A stretch of DNA of 64,000 bases from Argyresthia goedartella (taxonomy: Eukaryota; Arthropoda; Insecta; Lepidoptera; Argyresthiidae): NCBI GenBank assembly GCA_949825045.1, contig OX463818.1, positions 36,596,906-36,660,905 on the forward strand. Reading direction: 5' to 3'. Numbering within the stretch: the stretch's first letter is position 1; each line of letters opens with the position of its first letter. The translations under genes and the position numbers were made by a program. Below the pieces are notes generated by a model that did no database searches, was not told the origin of the DNA, and worked only from the letters and a program-made list of their open reading frames with translations. Positions 20,949 to 32,039 of the stretch are shown here, in pieces.

Positions 20949-23230
20949 GTGACAAAGAAGGTTGATTTCGATTATGTAAAAACTGAAATCATGAATCCTA
21001 ATCTAACCTCTATAATAGACTCGGCAGATGCCAACGAAGCAACAGACTATTTGGTGAATTCGCTATCAGAAATAATTGGAAACAATACTAAAAAGATACA
21101 GCTCTCGGAAATCTATAATCAAACCATGGATTACTCCCGCGCTTTTGAGATGCTTGAATACTAGAGATAGGTTACATTTACAATTAAGAAAAGACCCTTG
21201 GAATGAAACACTTAAGCTGACTTATTCTAGATACAGATTTTTGCAATTCTTTATTAACCAAAATTAAGTGACAGTATGAGAAACAAGAACTTGAAAATTC
21301 TTCAAATAATATTAAAAACATGGCAAGTATTTAATAATATAAAACACAATTTAAAAAATAACCCCCATTTCCCAGACCTTCAAATTAAAAACACTTATAA
21401 TGAATCTGTTAAAGAAGTTGATAACTTTTTTGCTAATGTAGGCAAAAATCTGGCAGAAAAGATAAACCTTGATCATAACGATGTCCCTGTATTAGAACAG
21501 ATGAATCCACCGCTAAACTCACATGTTATCCCGGAAACTAAGAAGTATCTATTATCAACTCTATGAAAATAGACTGCTCAACAGGTTGTGATGGAATATC
21601 AAATAAAATAATTAAAATAAACAAAAAATCTTTAGCCTATCCATATATATAGTATAGTCCATATTTGTAACTTAGCCATTAGGTCTGGTGTTTTCCCTAA
21701 ATCCCTCAAACAGTCAATCATTATTTAAATCCACAAAGGAGGTGACAAAGGGACAGTCACCAACTATCGACTCACATCTCTATTACCAGCTTTATCCAAA
21801 ATTCTTGAACGTATTATTAACCTACTAACATTAATCTCTTACTTCCTTTCTAGAAAAAAATACTAAATGTTTTCGAAATGGCAGATCGACTCCAAAAGCC
21901 GTCTCGGAACTCACTGAATATGTCGCCAAGACTATAGACTCGGGAGAAAAATGTCTTGTCATATGCCTTATTTATTTATTTTATTATCTTAAAAAAAAAT
22001 CCACAGCTAAATATATGCATGATTAAACAGCTAATTAAACCTTAACTTAAGCCAATAATGGATTTAAATTCCTTAAGCTAAACATCATGACATTATACTG
22101 AGAAGATTAAATAAGTATATACACAAAGAGAACAGTAAAATATGTTACTAAAAAGAAATTAAATTATTAAATTATAAATTTTGAATGTTGAATGCACGGG
22201 TAAAATGTGTAGTGTGCAGTGTAGTGTAGTGTGGTGGTGTACGCCCCTGCTTAGCCCTATGACCATAGTCTTGGGATCGGATCTTTGGCAGCGTTTACCA
22301 CTAAGCATGGGTTTCGGGTCAGAAAATAATTGTTTCCTAAAGGCCTGTTTGGAAGAATGAAAAATGTCTACTTCCCTTTCCTTCAAAACCCCATTATAAT
22401 TAGAAAGAATTCTATTTATAATGGAGTTTTGTGCATAGTTAGATCGGGTTCGGGGGACGTGGAAAAGAGATGTGTGTCTGGTTCTCTTAGTTGGAACGTT
22501 CAGACGAAGTGCAGAGGCAGTTAGCTCCGGTGAGTCGAGACGTCCATTGCAGATGTCGTGGACCTGGCTAAAGCGTTCGACACTGTTTCGATCCCACTAC
22601 TGATAAAAAAATTATATCTGGTGGGTATTCGGGGAGTGCAACTGGACCTCTTAATAGACTACTTAAGTGATAGAAAACAGAGAGGGGGTATTGGCTCTAC
22701 CATCAGTGACTCCCTACCTGTTAACTATGGGGTCCCTCAGGGAAGTATACTTGGCACAACACTCTTCCCGATTTATGTAAATGATCTGTGTAATACTCCC
22801 CTGATGGATGGCAAAGTCCTCACCTTTGCAGATGACACTGCTCTGTTATTCAATGGCAGGACCTGGACTCAAGTCTTCAAACAATCTCAGAGTGGAATGG
22901 ACACCGTATATGTCTGGTTGAACTCCAATTTGCTTGCCTTGAATACCGATAAAACTCAAGTACCTGACATTTTCATTCTTAGCTTGCACTCAACCAACTG
23001 AAAATGGACACGAGATCTTGTTCACTCCAGTCAATGCCCCTATCTCAAATTGGTGAATGCTCTTGCCCGATCTTACAGAGAACCTATACAATTAAATGTT
23101 TGGGCGTAAAAATTGATAACCAAATGTCCTTTAAACAACACATTGCACAGTTGACGCAACGTGAGAGAAAACTGATAGCCCTGTTCAAAATATCAGATAT
23201 GTTGTCAATATGCGAATCATTTAAATAGTA
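20949..23230 (+). pseudogene. LINE ORF2, heavily decayed and split
   Basis: A plus-strand relative of the LINE at 16.5-19.4 kb. Recognisable pieces in order: IIKPWITPALLRC (about 21110-21160), a spacer domain with NVGKNLAEKI (21276-21566), then after an insertion VDLAKAFDTVS, YGVPQGSILG and FADDTALLF (22558-22980), and IKCLGVKIDNQMSF with LTQRERKLIALFK (23004-23228). Several stops and frameshifts separate the pieces. The endonuclease is not recognised. The RT is cut by an inserted segment at about 21966-22545. Confidence 0.75.
21966..22545 (-). mobile_element. LINE 3' end inserted into the RT of another LINE
   Basis: The host RT frame reads up to the codons before the DLAKAFD motif, then breaks at about 21966 and resumes at about 22548. 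The insert starts with TTTATTTATTTTATTA at its left end, which is the complement of a LINE A-rich tail, so it is a minus-strand 3' fragment. A short minus-strand frame at 22159-22386 (EREVDIFHSSKQAFRKQ) may be the end of its ORF2. No clean target duplication was established. Confidence 0.5.
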
Positions 23231-23347
23231 TACTACTCGCTGTGCCAATCACTGTTGACGTTGCATCTTCTTGCATTATTTCATTTCACTCTTGTTTTAA
23301 AGAAGTTTATTTTTTGACACGATTACGCCAAGTGCTTCTAAACAAAA

Positions 23348-24600
23348 TTAAAGGTCATGGTCCTTGCCCATTAATTTTCTTACAATTTTACAAGTATACA
23401 GTATGGTGGCTTTTTGAAGAAGTATGTGTGTGAGTCTGGAAATATGAAGTGTTTTGAGATTCGTGTGTAAAGTGTATGAGATGACTCCTGTGGATGAAAT
23501 GATTATTGGGACAGTTTTGACAGTTTGAACTTGCCACTGCGTTTTTATTTCAATGGCAAGGTCTGTGTAATTTGTGTTATTTTCTGTAAAAGTGGTAGTA
23601 AGATTGCGTGTATTTGGTATGGCTATATATATGAGAAATACTATTTTTTTATGTTTATCGTCGAGAGTTATGTCAGGTCTGTTGAAATGTATTGTTTTGT
23701 CTATAATGATAGTTCTATCCTGATAGAGTTTAAAGTCTGCTGATTCTGAATCTGTGTGTATATTTATAGTAGGCTGTCTATTGTGTGATAAATTTGTATC
23801 TAAATGCGAGGTGTTGGTGGATGATGGCTGCGATTTGGTCATGTCGATGTCTGTAGTCTGACTGTGCGAGGGTTCTGCATGCTCCTGTGATATACTGTAG
23901 GGTTTCTGAGCTACCAGCTGGCAGTGTCTTTACATGTCGCTTGCCAATTTGCGGTCGTGTATGATAGGTTTTCTGTAGTTAAGAGTATCTATAAACCTGT
24001 CCGTTTCTGGAAACAGCTCGCCTTTGTTCAGCCACGCGTTCGACGCTGACTTACCGACGTTTGGATTAGCCAAATCTATGCGGTGTATGCCGTGAAGGGA
24101 TTTTGTGTCCAAGTGTCTATTTTCTGTTGCGGTTGGATAATATTTTCGTTTTTCTGGAGTTCATTGTCTTGTAGTTTAATTGTTGTATTTTTAATGTCGG
24201 CTTTTTATGTAAGGTTGAGTGTGCTGATTTAGCGTGAAAGAATATTTTAAGTATGTTTGTTGTGTAATTTTTTACATCTATTATCCCATCTATTACATCC
24301 CCGTCCTCCTTTAATTTTGTATGCAAGGGCGTGGATAAGTGTGTTGATGATGCGTTGAAGTTTCATTAAGTCTGACTGGGACCAGTTGATTACACCGAAT
24401 GTATATGTTAGTATTGGGATGGCGTTTGTGTTAATGGCTTTAATGGTATTTCGCACGTTTAATTGTGTTTTAAGTATGCTGTGTATACGGTTCCTAAACC
24501 GTATATACGGTGTGGTTCATTTCTTCCGTCCACTTCTGTCTTGTGCTGGGTGCTGGAATATCAGGGAGTGCCTCCTGTACAACATCTGTTCGGCTGATTA
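23348..24600 (-). pseudogene. R4-type LINE C-terminal region with restriction-like endonuclease, broken
   Basis: Minus-strand pieces in at least three frames, in order: AINTNAIPILTYTFGVINW with LQRIINTLIH (24247-24456), NVGKSASNAWLNKGELFPET (about 24000-24090), then the endonuclease core FNRPDITLDDK..VFLIYIAIPNT and a KTVPIIISSTGVIS block (23348-23842). The order and the RPD...D core match the restriction-like endonuclease end of R4/Dong-type LINEs. The reverse transcriptase itself is absent, so the copy is 5'-truncated. It is a different lineage from the other LINEs here, which have an AP-type endonuclease. Confidence 0.7.
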
Positions 24601-24629
24601 TTGTTGGTGAAGATGGGGTTCAGATGGAT

Positions 24630-25146
24630 GATGCTCTCATAAGAGAACAAGCTTCGTGGTGATGAGAGTGAATCGGCTGTAACACAGATTCATCCCAGCG
24701 AGAGCCCGCCTGTTCAACTTCTCGCCGCCGATGGTTCGCATGCTGCGGCACCCAGCAAAGGTAAGAAGCGGCCGTAGACTGTATCTTCCTTTACTGCGCG
24801 AAGTGTCGTTGTGCCCCCTCAGAGACCATGGGCTGTCCGGGCCGGACGAGCCAGGCTCACCGGGCTCGGGGAGGGATTCTCCGGCAGTGCCGGTAGCCTC
24901 CTGAGGTAGTAAGTTTTTAACTTCACATCCATGATTCATCATTCATCCCTTCCACCCCCATTTGGGAACCTTTAGTTTGGGGAGGGTGCTAGCCAAGTTG
25001 GTGTAGGCGCTGAAAATATTACCTCCTATATGTATAGGGTATCGCGTCTAGATGGATAAACTAAAACGGGTTTCTCCTCCCTGTAAGCCCCCCCCCCCCA
25101 CCACGTCAAGGTGGTTCCCCTAGAGGGGTTATTATTATTATTATTA
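24630..25146 (+). repeat. unassigned GC-rich repeat-like segment ending in (TTA)n
   Basis: A GC-rich stretch ending in GGTGGTTCCCCTAGAGGGG followed by five TTA/ATT units at 25128-25146. The end looks like a LINE 3' UTR with its simple-repeat tail. A minus-strand ORF of 101 codons (24637-24942) has no recognised domain and is probably chance within the GC-rich sequence. Confidence 0.4.
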
Positions 25147-25149
25147 GTT

Positions 25150-25577
25150 TGTCAAAGCTTACTAAATCTTATAGATCTGACATTCGTGCCTACATGTTGG
25201 TCAATTGGGGTTAATAATACGTAGTAATAGTAGACAGAATACCAGCGCTATAGGTCTTCCTGTAGCATATGCTGAGCCGGAACCGTTTCACCGTCGCCGT
25301 ACACAATATACTACTAGATCGACTGTTTTTCCATACGCAATGACTTATATATTTTGGCTTATCGTTGGCTCTACTGTGCCCCCGCCACACCGTAGTGGAG
25401 CGGACGCGTTGACGCTAGGTTAGTCTTGTTTTGTTTTCCCTAGTTTGTCCAATCCCTTCCGTAAAATGTATACTATTTCTGAATGTACTAGCCATAAGTT
25501 TACTTCTGGTATTATTTGTGTTCTGTTTTGTGTATTGTGACGTCTGAATAAACGCTTATCTTATCTTATCTTATCTT
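25150..25577 (+). repeat. probable LINE 3' end with (CTTAT)n tail
   Basis: The segment ends GTCTGAATAAACGCTTATC followed by repeated CTTAT units (to 25577), a typical AATAAA-plus-simple-repeat LINE tail. A short plus-strand frame at 25205-25423 may be the end of ORF2, but no motif is decisive. A second CTTAT cluster follows at 25620-25637. Confidence 0.4.
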
Positions 25578-25969
25578 AGTTATCGAAAAGAAGTTTATTT
25601 TTAAATCTTATGTTATTATTATCTTATCTTATCTTATATATCACCTTTGTTTATTATATTATCTTATCGATGAATGGTTTCATTCTTACCACCGCAACTA
25701 GACCCATATTTATAAAACGCTTTCATCTCTGAGGGCTATTCGTATCGGGAGTAAATCCACGAAAATCGGAGATGTTCCCCCAACCTTCACGTGACTATCA
25801 GTTCAGTCGTAAAAGCTGATGATGGTGTTACCTCCGCGCCACCCGCAGCTGAGTTCACACATCAATGTACTTGTGTAATTTGACATGACAACACAGCCAA
25901 CAGGCTAGACTCGCGAAACTTAGCAATTCTTTCAGTGCATTCTCTATTACAACAAGATACCTCTGAGCT

Positions 25970-26245
25970 GTAGATTTTGAAATTGCCATTTGAGCAATTT
26001 AAAAACCATTTAAAAAGAACTTTGTCAAGAAAGGGATATTACAATGTTCAAGATTACATAAATGTTAAGACTGTATGGGGTTAATCGCTGTTCATAAGTT
26101 GTAATATTTGTATTAGTTAAACTCAGCCAATTTTAAAAGAGATCTAAAAATCAATCTGTGGGACTTTCTCCGCCCTCCTTCTCCCACAGTGGTCCAATGT
26201 AGAAAGAGGCAAAAAAATAAAGAATTTTGAATTTGAATTTAAATA
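25970..26245 (+). mobile_element. LINE 3' end (same group as the LINE at 50.7-52.5 kb)
   Basis: The plus strand reads FKNHLKRTLSRKGYYNVQDY followed closely by a stop, matching the minus-strand C terminus at 50834-51073 (FKNIVKNHLCKKGYYKISDY). A 3' UTR and a tail of TTTGAATTTGAATTT follow, to about 26245. The copy is 5'-truncated to its last few dozen codons. Confidence 0.6.
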
Positions 26246-26249
26246 TCAA

Positions 26250-27270
26250 ATAAACGTAATCTTTCTTGTATCAAGTGACAATTTTATTTGGCTTGACACC
26301 ATTCCTTATCGATCTGGGATCTAGGAATAGCATTATTTGTAAGCCATGTTATATTATTATTATTATTTACTTTGCACTATTTGCACTACTTACTACTGTA
26401 GTAGGTAGCTACAACATATTGAAATCAAATCAGAGAGTATTGTATATAACATTCGATACGCTACAGTTGAAGTTATTGATTTAATGATTATTTTAAATGC
26501 ACTAACGCTGATAAACAAACACAATAACAATAATATTAAATGCCGAGATCATAAACAAGACCTTATTTACCCTGTGATATACTTTCATACCTACCCTACA
26601 CTGATCGCACGCACTTATATCACCCGTCGTCGTCGGTTGAAATAGTTTCACTGCGCACATTTAACCTATAATCTTATATAACCCTCCTTCTGGCGCAGTC
26701 GGGTTCAAAATACAATTACGACATCATATACAATTATTTTGATAAATATATAAATAACTAGTTTCAACTTTATTATTATGACGGTTTAATTTTAATAATC
26801 AATGTTTTGTTTGACCTAACACAGAGAGGAAGTGTAAAAATCGTGGTGTTGCTTGTTTTGCTCACCCGTATGCGAAAAGACGTCATTCAAGCTATAGGAT
26901 TTAAATCGAGGTTTCACCTTCCACCATATAAAGTATGTTTACACAAGACGTGACCGGCTGTTTGTCAGTTTGTCTCCTCCAAGGTTATACCGATTTACAT
27001 CTAACAACTATTCAGTATAATGGTGTCTTATTGAGAGAGAGAGACACTTGTAAACATTGGGCCGTTAACATTAGTCATGGAAATGCTTCCGAATCAAAGT
27101 GTCACACTTTTCTAAGCGATGTATGTAATGCAGCAACCAGTATGATTGCTCGGAAATACAATTTGATCTTTGTTATGGTAATAGTGTTGCGATGAGTCAT
27201 TCTCTCGGTTTACTCTACAATTAACATAATGTCTGCCTTAAATACTGGAAGGACTTTAGAACTTGACCTA
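26250..27270. other. intron, nothing recognised
   Basis: AT-rich with short ORFs only; no repeat structure noticed. Confidence 0.4.
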
Positions 27271-27285
27271 CTTTTCTTGACCTTG

Positions 27286-27500
27286 AGGGGGAGAGGGGGG
27301 GGGGGGAGGGGGAGGGGGGTAGATGCCTCCCTACTACCCCCCCCCCCCCCCGCGGAAATGCCAAGTTTCTGAGATATGATTATTTAAAGTTTTGAGGTTA
27401 TGTTGTTAAAATAAAACAAAATTTAGACTGACCTTGATCTTTAAGTGGGGGGAGGGGGAAGGGGGTAGATGCCCCCCCCCCACTACTCCCCCCCGCGCGG
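27286..27500. repeat. duplicated G-run/C-run tract (quadruplex-prone)
   Basis: Two copies about 146 bp apart (27286-27360 and 27446-27500). Each has long G runs, then TAGATGCC, then C runs, then GCGGAAAT. Each copy has several G runs of four or more, and the G and C runs can pair into a hairpin. Non-coding. Confidence 0.7.
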
Positions 27501-27595
27501 AAATACCTAGTTGCTTTCTTCGAAAGGGTAATTTTTCTGCCTCGACACCTTCCTCCTCCACAAATGCTCCATAATGCTATCATCAAAATTTACAT

Positions 27596-27842
27596 GAAAA
27601 GTAGCCACAATAACCTACTCTAGCCAATCGTTTTTGTTTGCATACACTCCGCTCCGGTTTAGCTTCTTCAACGTTCTAACCTAACCTATAACCCGATTGA
27701 AAAGTAGCCACAGTAACCTACTCTAGCCAATCGTTTTTGTTTGCATACACTCCGCTCCGGTTTAGCTTCTTCAACGTTCTTACGTAACCTATAACCCGAT
27801 TGAAAAGTAGCCACAATAACCTACTCTAGCCAGCTGTTTTTG
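27596..27842. repeat. 103-bp tandem repeat, about 2.4 units
   Basis: Units start at 27596, 27699 and 27802 (GAAAAGTAGCCACAATAACC). The first two are almost identical over the full 103 bp; the third is cut at about 27842. A diverged inverted piece (GCTAGAGCAGGTTATCGTGGC) lies at about 28706-28730. Confidence 0.8.
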
Positions 27843-27892
27843 CTTGTAAATATCGAGAGAACAAGAAAATAGAACATTCGCGAAACTACTAG

Positions 27893-27946
27893 AAAACGGA
27901 ATGGCATTTTGGTTGGCCGCCCAACCAACAAAATGCGTTCCGTTTT
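27893..27946. repeat. imperfect hairpin
   Basis: The left arm AAAACGGAATGGCATTTTGG and the right arm CAAAATGCGTTCCGTTTT pair with a few mismatches around a small GCC loop. Non-coding; it sits just after the 103-bp repeat. Confidence 0.65.
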
Positions 27947-27949
27947 AAA

Positions 27950-29125
27950 CAAAAATTACAAAATTTTTACTTATCAAAAGTGATATTTTACGAAAAAAAT
28001 ACTAAATTAACTTTGATTGACGTAAAATAAATAAACAAAAATAAATTAAATGAACGTTTTTATTAAAATAGGTATTATTAAAAAACAATTCCACATTTCC
28101 TCCTTTTTTTAGAGAATTCTCATCTTTTCAAAAATGCGTACAACGAAATGTAGGTACATATTTTGACCACAGACAAGATTTAAACATATTATTTGCGTTG
28201 CGTTACATCATTTTACAGAGTATTTTCAGATTTTCAAAAAATCACATCTTAAAAACTATTGAATTCCGCAACCTGAAACTTTCAGGAAGATGATCAAATG
28301 ACCCCATCTTGATGCTAAAAAAGTTTGGACGCCCTAGCGAGTGGGTCATCCGCTAAAGGTGAGCCTAAATACCCCCTTGAATAATGAACTAAGTTTAGTA
28401 GTAAAAGAAATAAAACGTTGGATTCAGTAAACACAAAATAAATCAAACTTAAGAATATGGGAAGTGCCTTACCTCGCTACTGGGAACAGTTGTGAGGAAG
28501 TTAGAACCTGACCTAAGCTAGCCCCAGCCTGCTAGTTTTACTGATTGTATTATGGCTACTCTTTGCTTCTCATCATTTTGTGTTTCCTAATTTTTAAGTC
28601 GCTTAATGAGTTTGTGATAACTTTTATGGCATAATGGTACTTACTGTCTTATGTGTAACCAGCGGCAGCGGAGCGACATAGCGACTGAAAGTAATGAAAA
28701 ACCAAAATTGGCTAGAGCAGGTTATCGTGGCTGAATTTCAATTAAGTTATATCTTAGGGTGGAACTTAGATGAAGTCAAACCGAAGCTACAAATATAAGC
28801 TGAAATATGTAGATGTAAAGTTAGTTTGTTTAGATGTTTCCTTGTATGTCTTTCTCTAGGATGCGAAATGATTGTTTAACCTTTTTATGTTTATGCTGTA
28901 TAATTGTAGTCTTTATAATGTTTATGCTTCCTATGTTTATGACTTTGAAATGTATGCTAATTGATTATTACGGTTTACAAAATTCCGTTAAAGGATTTAT
29001 GCCAAACAATACTTTACATTACATAGTATGCCATGCAACAGTATTCTAGTTTAAATCAGGTTAAATTTGTACAATGTAATTTTTGTGTCGTACAAAAAAA
29101 TAATTATTCTTTATTCAATGTGTGG
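27950..29125. other. intron, nothing recognised
   Basis: AT-rich. No gene or element ends were noticed apart from a diverged inverted scrap of the 103-bp repeat near 28710. Confidence 0.4.
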
Positions 29126-29129
29126 TGTA

Positions 29130-29560
29130 TGTGTGGCTACACAGTGTATCAGTTAAAAACTTATTTTTGGTGCCTTTTGAAAGCTACTGTGATGTATTAT
29201 AATATTCCGTAGTAAAATAATTTTGTTTTGAGTACCAAATTTTGTGACAAACATCATTTACTAAAAAGTGCTCAAAATTTAAGGGGTTTTATTTTTAAAC
29301 AAAGCGTAATTTAAGTTTACACTTAACACTTTTAGCGACTATTTGATCATCACCACCTGTCTTTCATCACCATCCAGTACTTTTGAACTCGACAAACCCT
29401 TTCATCTCGAAGTTATAAATGTTTTTTTGCAATCAGTACAAAGTAGCCTAAAAATGAAATGCCTATAAAAATAGGAGTTGGGGGATTTTTTTTACATTTT
29501 TTTTTATCAATAAATTTTGACCCTCTTCTTCCCTGTTCGATATTTGCTCTTTATAAAGAC
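29130..29560 (+). repeat. dispersed AT-rich repeat, copy 2
   Basis: Opposite-orientation counterpart of 20050-20580. Blocks in order: CTTTTGAAAGCTACTG, AAAGCGTAATTTAAG, CGACAAACCCTTTCAT, TTTTTTTGCAATCAG. Divergence is substantial, so both are old copies. Confidence 0.55.
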
Positions 29561-29639
29561 TACACTGTCTTATTTTATTTGTATAGGCTTACTTAGTCCA
29601 TTTGTTAGCCGTTCAGATAGGTAACTCTATTCAGTTACT

Positions 29640-30340
29640 ATCAAAAGATTAATGTGGAAGCGTTTTATATTTATATCCCGATCTCTCTGAAGGAGAGGCT
29701 CATGGCTTTAAATCTCATCCGTCAGCATGGAATTCTTGGATCCGACCGCCTTGCAAGATACCGCCTGGGTCACTGCCCAACAAGCGGGTCATTACTTAGC
29801 TGATAGATTAAATTATATTTTGGATTGTGTGGTACCTCCTTGAAGATTGGTCGCTTGTCCTCCATCGAACGCAGTATGGAACTGAAACATCCGTTGAGCA
29901 TCCTCGTCGGAGCCGAGTGGGCCTCGCTAGGGGTGCGGGAAAAGTCCGTCTTTGACGTCCCCTCTCTGTTAAGCTCGAACTTTTCCTGCGCCGCCGTGCG
30001 CGGCCATTCGCGACGCCAGCGCCACCAGGGGACTATGGACACACCGGCAGGGGACCAGCGACACACCGGCAGGGGACCAGCGAAACACCACCAGGGGACT
30101 AATGGATGGACCGCGCTATCTGCCCGGAAACACACGCAAGGGGACTAGTGGCAAACCTGCAGGGACTAGCGGACCAGAAAAATGCGGGAGAGATACTACC
30201 AGGGAACGAAAGGCCTCACTCCCTCTCTTCTTTTATGATCGAATGATTCTGGGCGATCTGCCCCCAGGCCTTGTCCTTTAGACCCGAATCATCGTTCCAT
30301 TTCTTGCTGGGTCGGAAGGAAAACATATGTCGCCATAATT
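29640..30340. repeat. unassigned GC-rich segment with 22-bp tandem repeats
   Basis: Within a GC-richer island (29860-30330) there are about four tandem 22-bp units at 30021-30110, built on ACACCGGCAGGGGACCAGCG, followed by looser copies to about 30175. ORFs in both directions here are low-complexity and unlike known proteins. Possibly a repeat-element UTR; not identified. Confidence 0.45.
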
Positions 30341-30349
30341 TTATTTAGT

Positions 30350-31107
30350 TGTCATGGGTAGTTGTAATATACGTATGTATATGTAAATTATGTCAATATT
30401 GCTCATTGACACTAATAATGTGTGCACTCCTCTTGTTTAATGAGACGTGAGAAAATGTAAAATATGTAAATTAGGCGTCAAGTGAATCAGCGTCGCTCTT
30501 TCTACTCTTAGTTCTTTCTAACGATTGTCCATCCATGCTACTCTTTGACTTATTCAGATGGTTATTTAGACCGACAGTAATACGAAAACTGCTCTTTACA
30601 TTATGTATTGTACTCATTTTGTGAATCGTAGGCACTACAGTGTGTCTGCTTGCTTTAATGTTACTTTGCCTTTACACGACAATGTACAGCAGCAGTACAG
30701 CGGCCTAGCTGCTTACCAATTTAGTTCGTGGGCCTGCCCAGCAAATTTCTGAGCTGATTGCACTACTTATATGAAATTTAGTTAAAGCTGTTTATGGTTT
30801 AGTGCCACCACTACAGAGTCAAATTAACTCTATTAACTGAATAACTTTGACAACTCTATACAAATTGACATGGAGTTGGAAAAGTTATTCAGAATATAAT
30901 GTTGACTCGCCTTCGTAGTGGTGGCACTAAGTAGGTAGTCTCCATAATTGTGGCGTCTGTGGGTTAGCATAGTAAACACCCTTTTACGCAGAATGTAGCA
31001 TTGTATGCGTCTGTGCCTCTGCCACCCGTATGGGGAAAGGCGTGACGTCATGTCATTATCATGATGTTGTAGTAGTGTAGTGAGTGATGGTGCGTGCTTG
31101 TTCGCAG
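30350..31107. other. intron, nothing recognised
   Basis: No gene or repeat boundary recognised. It ends in the acceptor TGCTTGTTCGCAG of exon B. Confidence 0.4.
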
Positions 31108-31221
31108 TCGCTGCCTCCCGCCGGCAACACGACGTTCAGCGTGGTGTACGTGGGGCGGCGCGAGGGCGCGGTTGCGGCGCACCTCTATATACACACCTCG
31201 CTCGGCGTGCACAAGTACCCG
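31108..31221 (+). CDS. TMEM131-like gene, exon B
   Basis: 38 codons, phase 0 to 0, with a good GTACGT donor. It encodes AGNTTFSVVYVGRREGAVAA and HLYIHTSLGVHKYP, the continuation of the first PapD-like domain (the family pattern G.T.F.V.F....G....L.I.TS.G...Y.V). It carries an NTT glycosylation sequon. It joins exon A in frame across a 15.8-kb repeat-filled intron. GC-rich at third positions. Confidence 0.87.
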
Positions 31222-31440
31222 GTACGTAGACATACACATCACTCATACCCACCTCAAAATATCCCACCTTCAAACAACCAAATTTGACCAAAAAGTTTTA
31301 AGCAAGTTTAAGTTACGACAAAAGGAGGCATATGCATTTCCCCAAGGTACAAATACTTCTTTTCCCAAATTTCATAAAAAATAAATCAAGCCGTTTAGGT
31401 GCGAAAACGTAACAAACAAGCATACATACACATAGAAACG

Positions 31441-31590
31441 AATACGTCTCTGGCGTAACGGTCGAGACTGCTTCACAAACGAGAGAGAACCTAGGACAGG
31501 TTCGAATCCCGTATCTTCGACATGTCTGTTTCGGGTCCCGATAACACAGTAGGTCTCCTTGTGTGGGTCAGTTCTCAAAATGTAACAGCT
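31441..31590 (+). mobile_element. tRNA-derived SINE, second family
   Basis: An A box-like TGGCGTAACGG (31451-31461) and a B box GGTTCGAATCC (31499-31509) at tRNA-like spacing, followed by a non-tRNA body with GGGTCCCGATAACACAGTAG. No cloverleaf with a sensible acceptor stem is seen, so it is a SINE head rather than a tRNA gene. Confidence 0.55.
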
Positions 31591-31600
31591 CTAAATAATG

Positions 31601-31972
31601 TATATTTCATCGTAAGATGTATTTTTTCTCGTTAGTTGGTCAACTATCGACAGACAGAAACTGTAGCGTACTGGTTACTATATGACGCGTTAGTTGATAT
31701 ACTAACGGTTAAAACAATTAAATAGTAAACAGGTTTAAACTTGAATTGCAAAGGAAATACCAGGGCAAACACTGCGGTAGCTTAGTTGAAGGCTAGAGAT
31801 GGCGGGCGCAGCGTAACCCCCGAATAGTCTTCGTGTTAGGTTGACATGTAAGAACAAAATAAACGTAAATTCTAAACCCAGTCGGTCTGGTTTACTATCT
31901 GTCGATAGTTGATCTACTAACGCGTTAGTTTACCAACTAACGGTTTTGCTTATCTTACGGTGACATATATAT
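31601..31972. mobile_element. MITE with imperfect inverted ends
   Basis: The left end TATATTTCATCGTAAGAT with GTTAGTTGGTCAACTATCGACAG is mirrored at the right end by CTGTCGATAGTTGATC..CCAACTAACGG..ATCTTACGGTGACATATA. About 370 bp, non-coding, in the intron after exon B. Confidence 0.6.
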
Positions 31973-32039
31973 GTATAAGATCGTCGCCATATGTAGCTGG
32001 TAGGCAGTGGATGCGTAACCAGCCGACCATCGAGTGTTC

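Noticed and set aside
24637..24942. 101-codon minus-strand ORF as a gene
   Set aside because: No recognised domain, and it lies in a repeat-like segment with a (TTA)n tail.
29770..30148. Opposed ORFs of 121 and 107 codons
   Set aside because: Low complexity in a GC-rich island with tandem repeats; both strands open; no motif.
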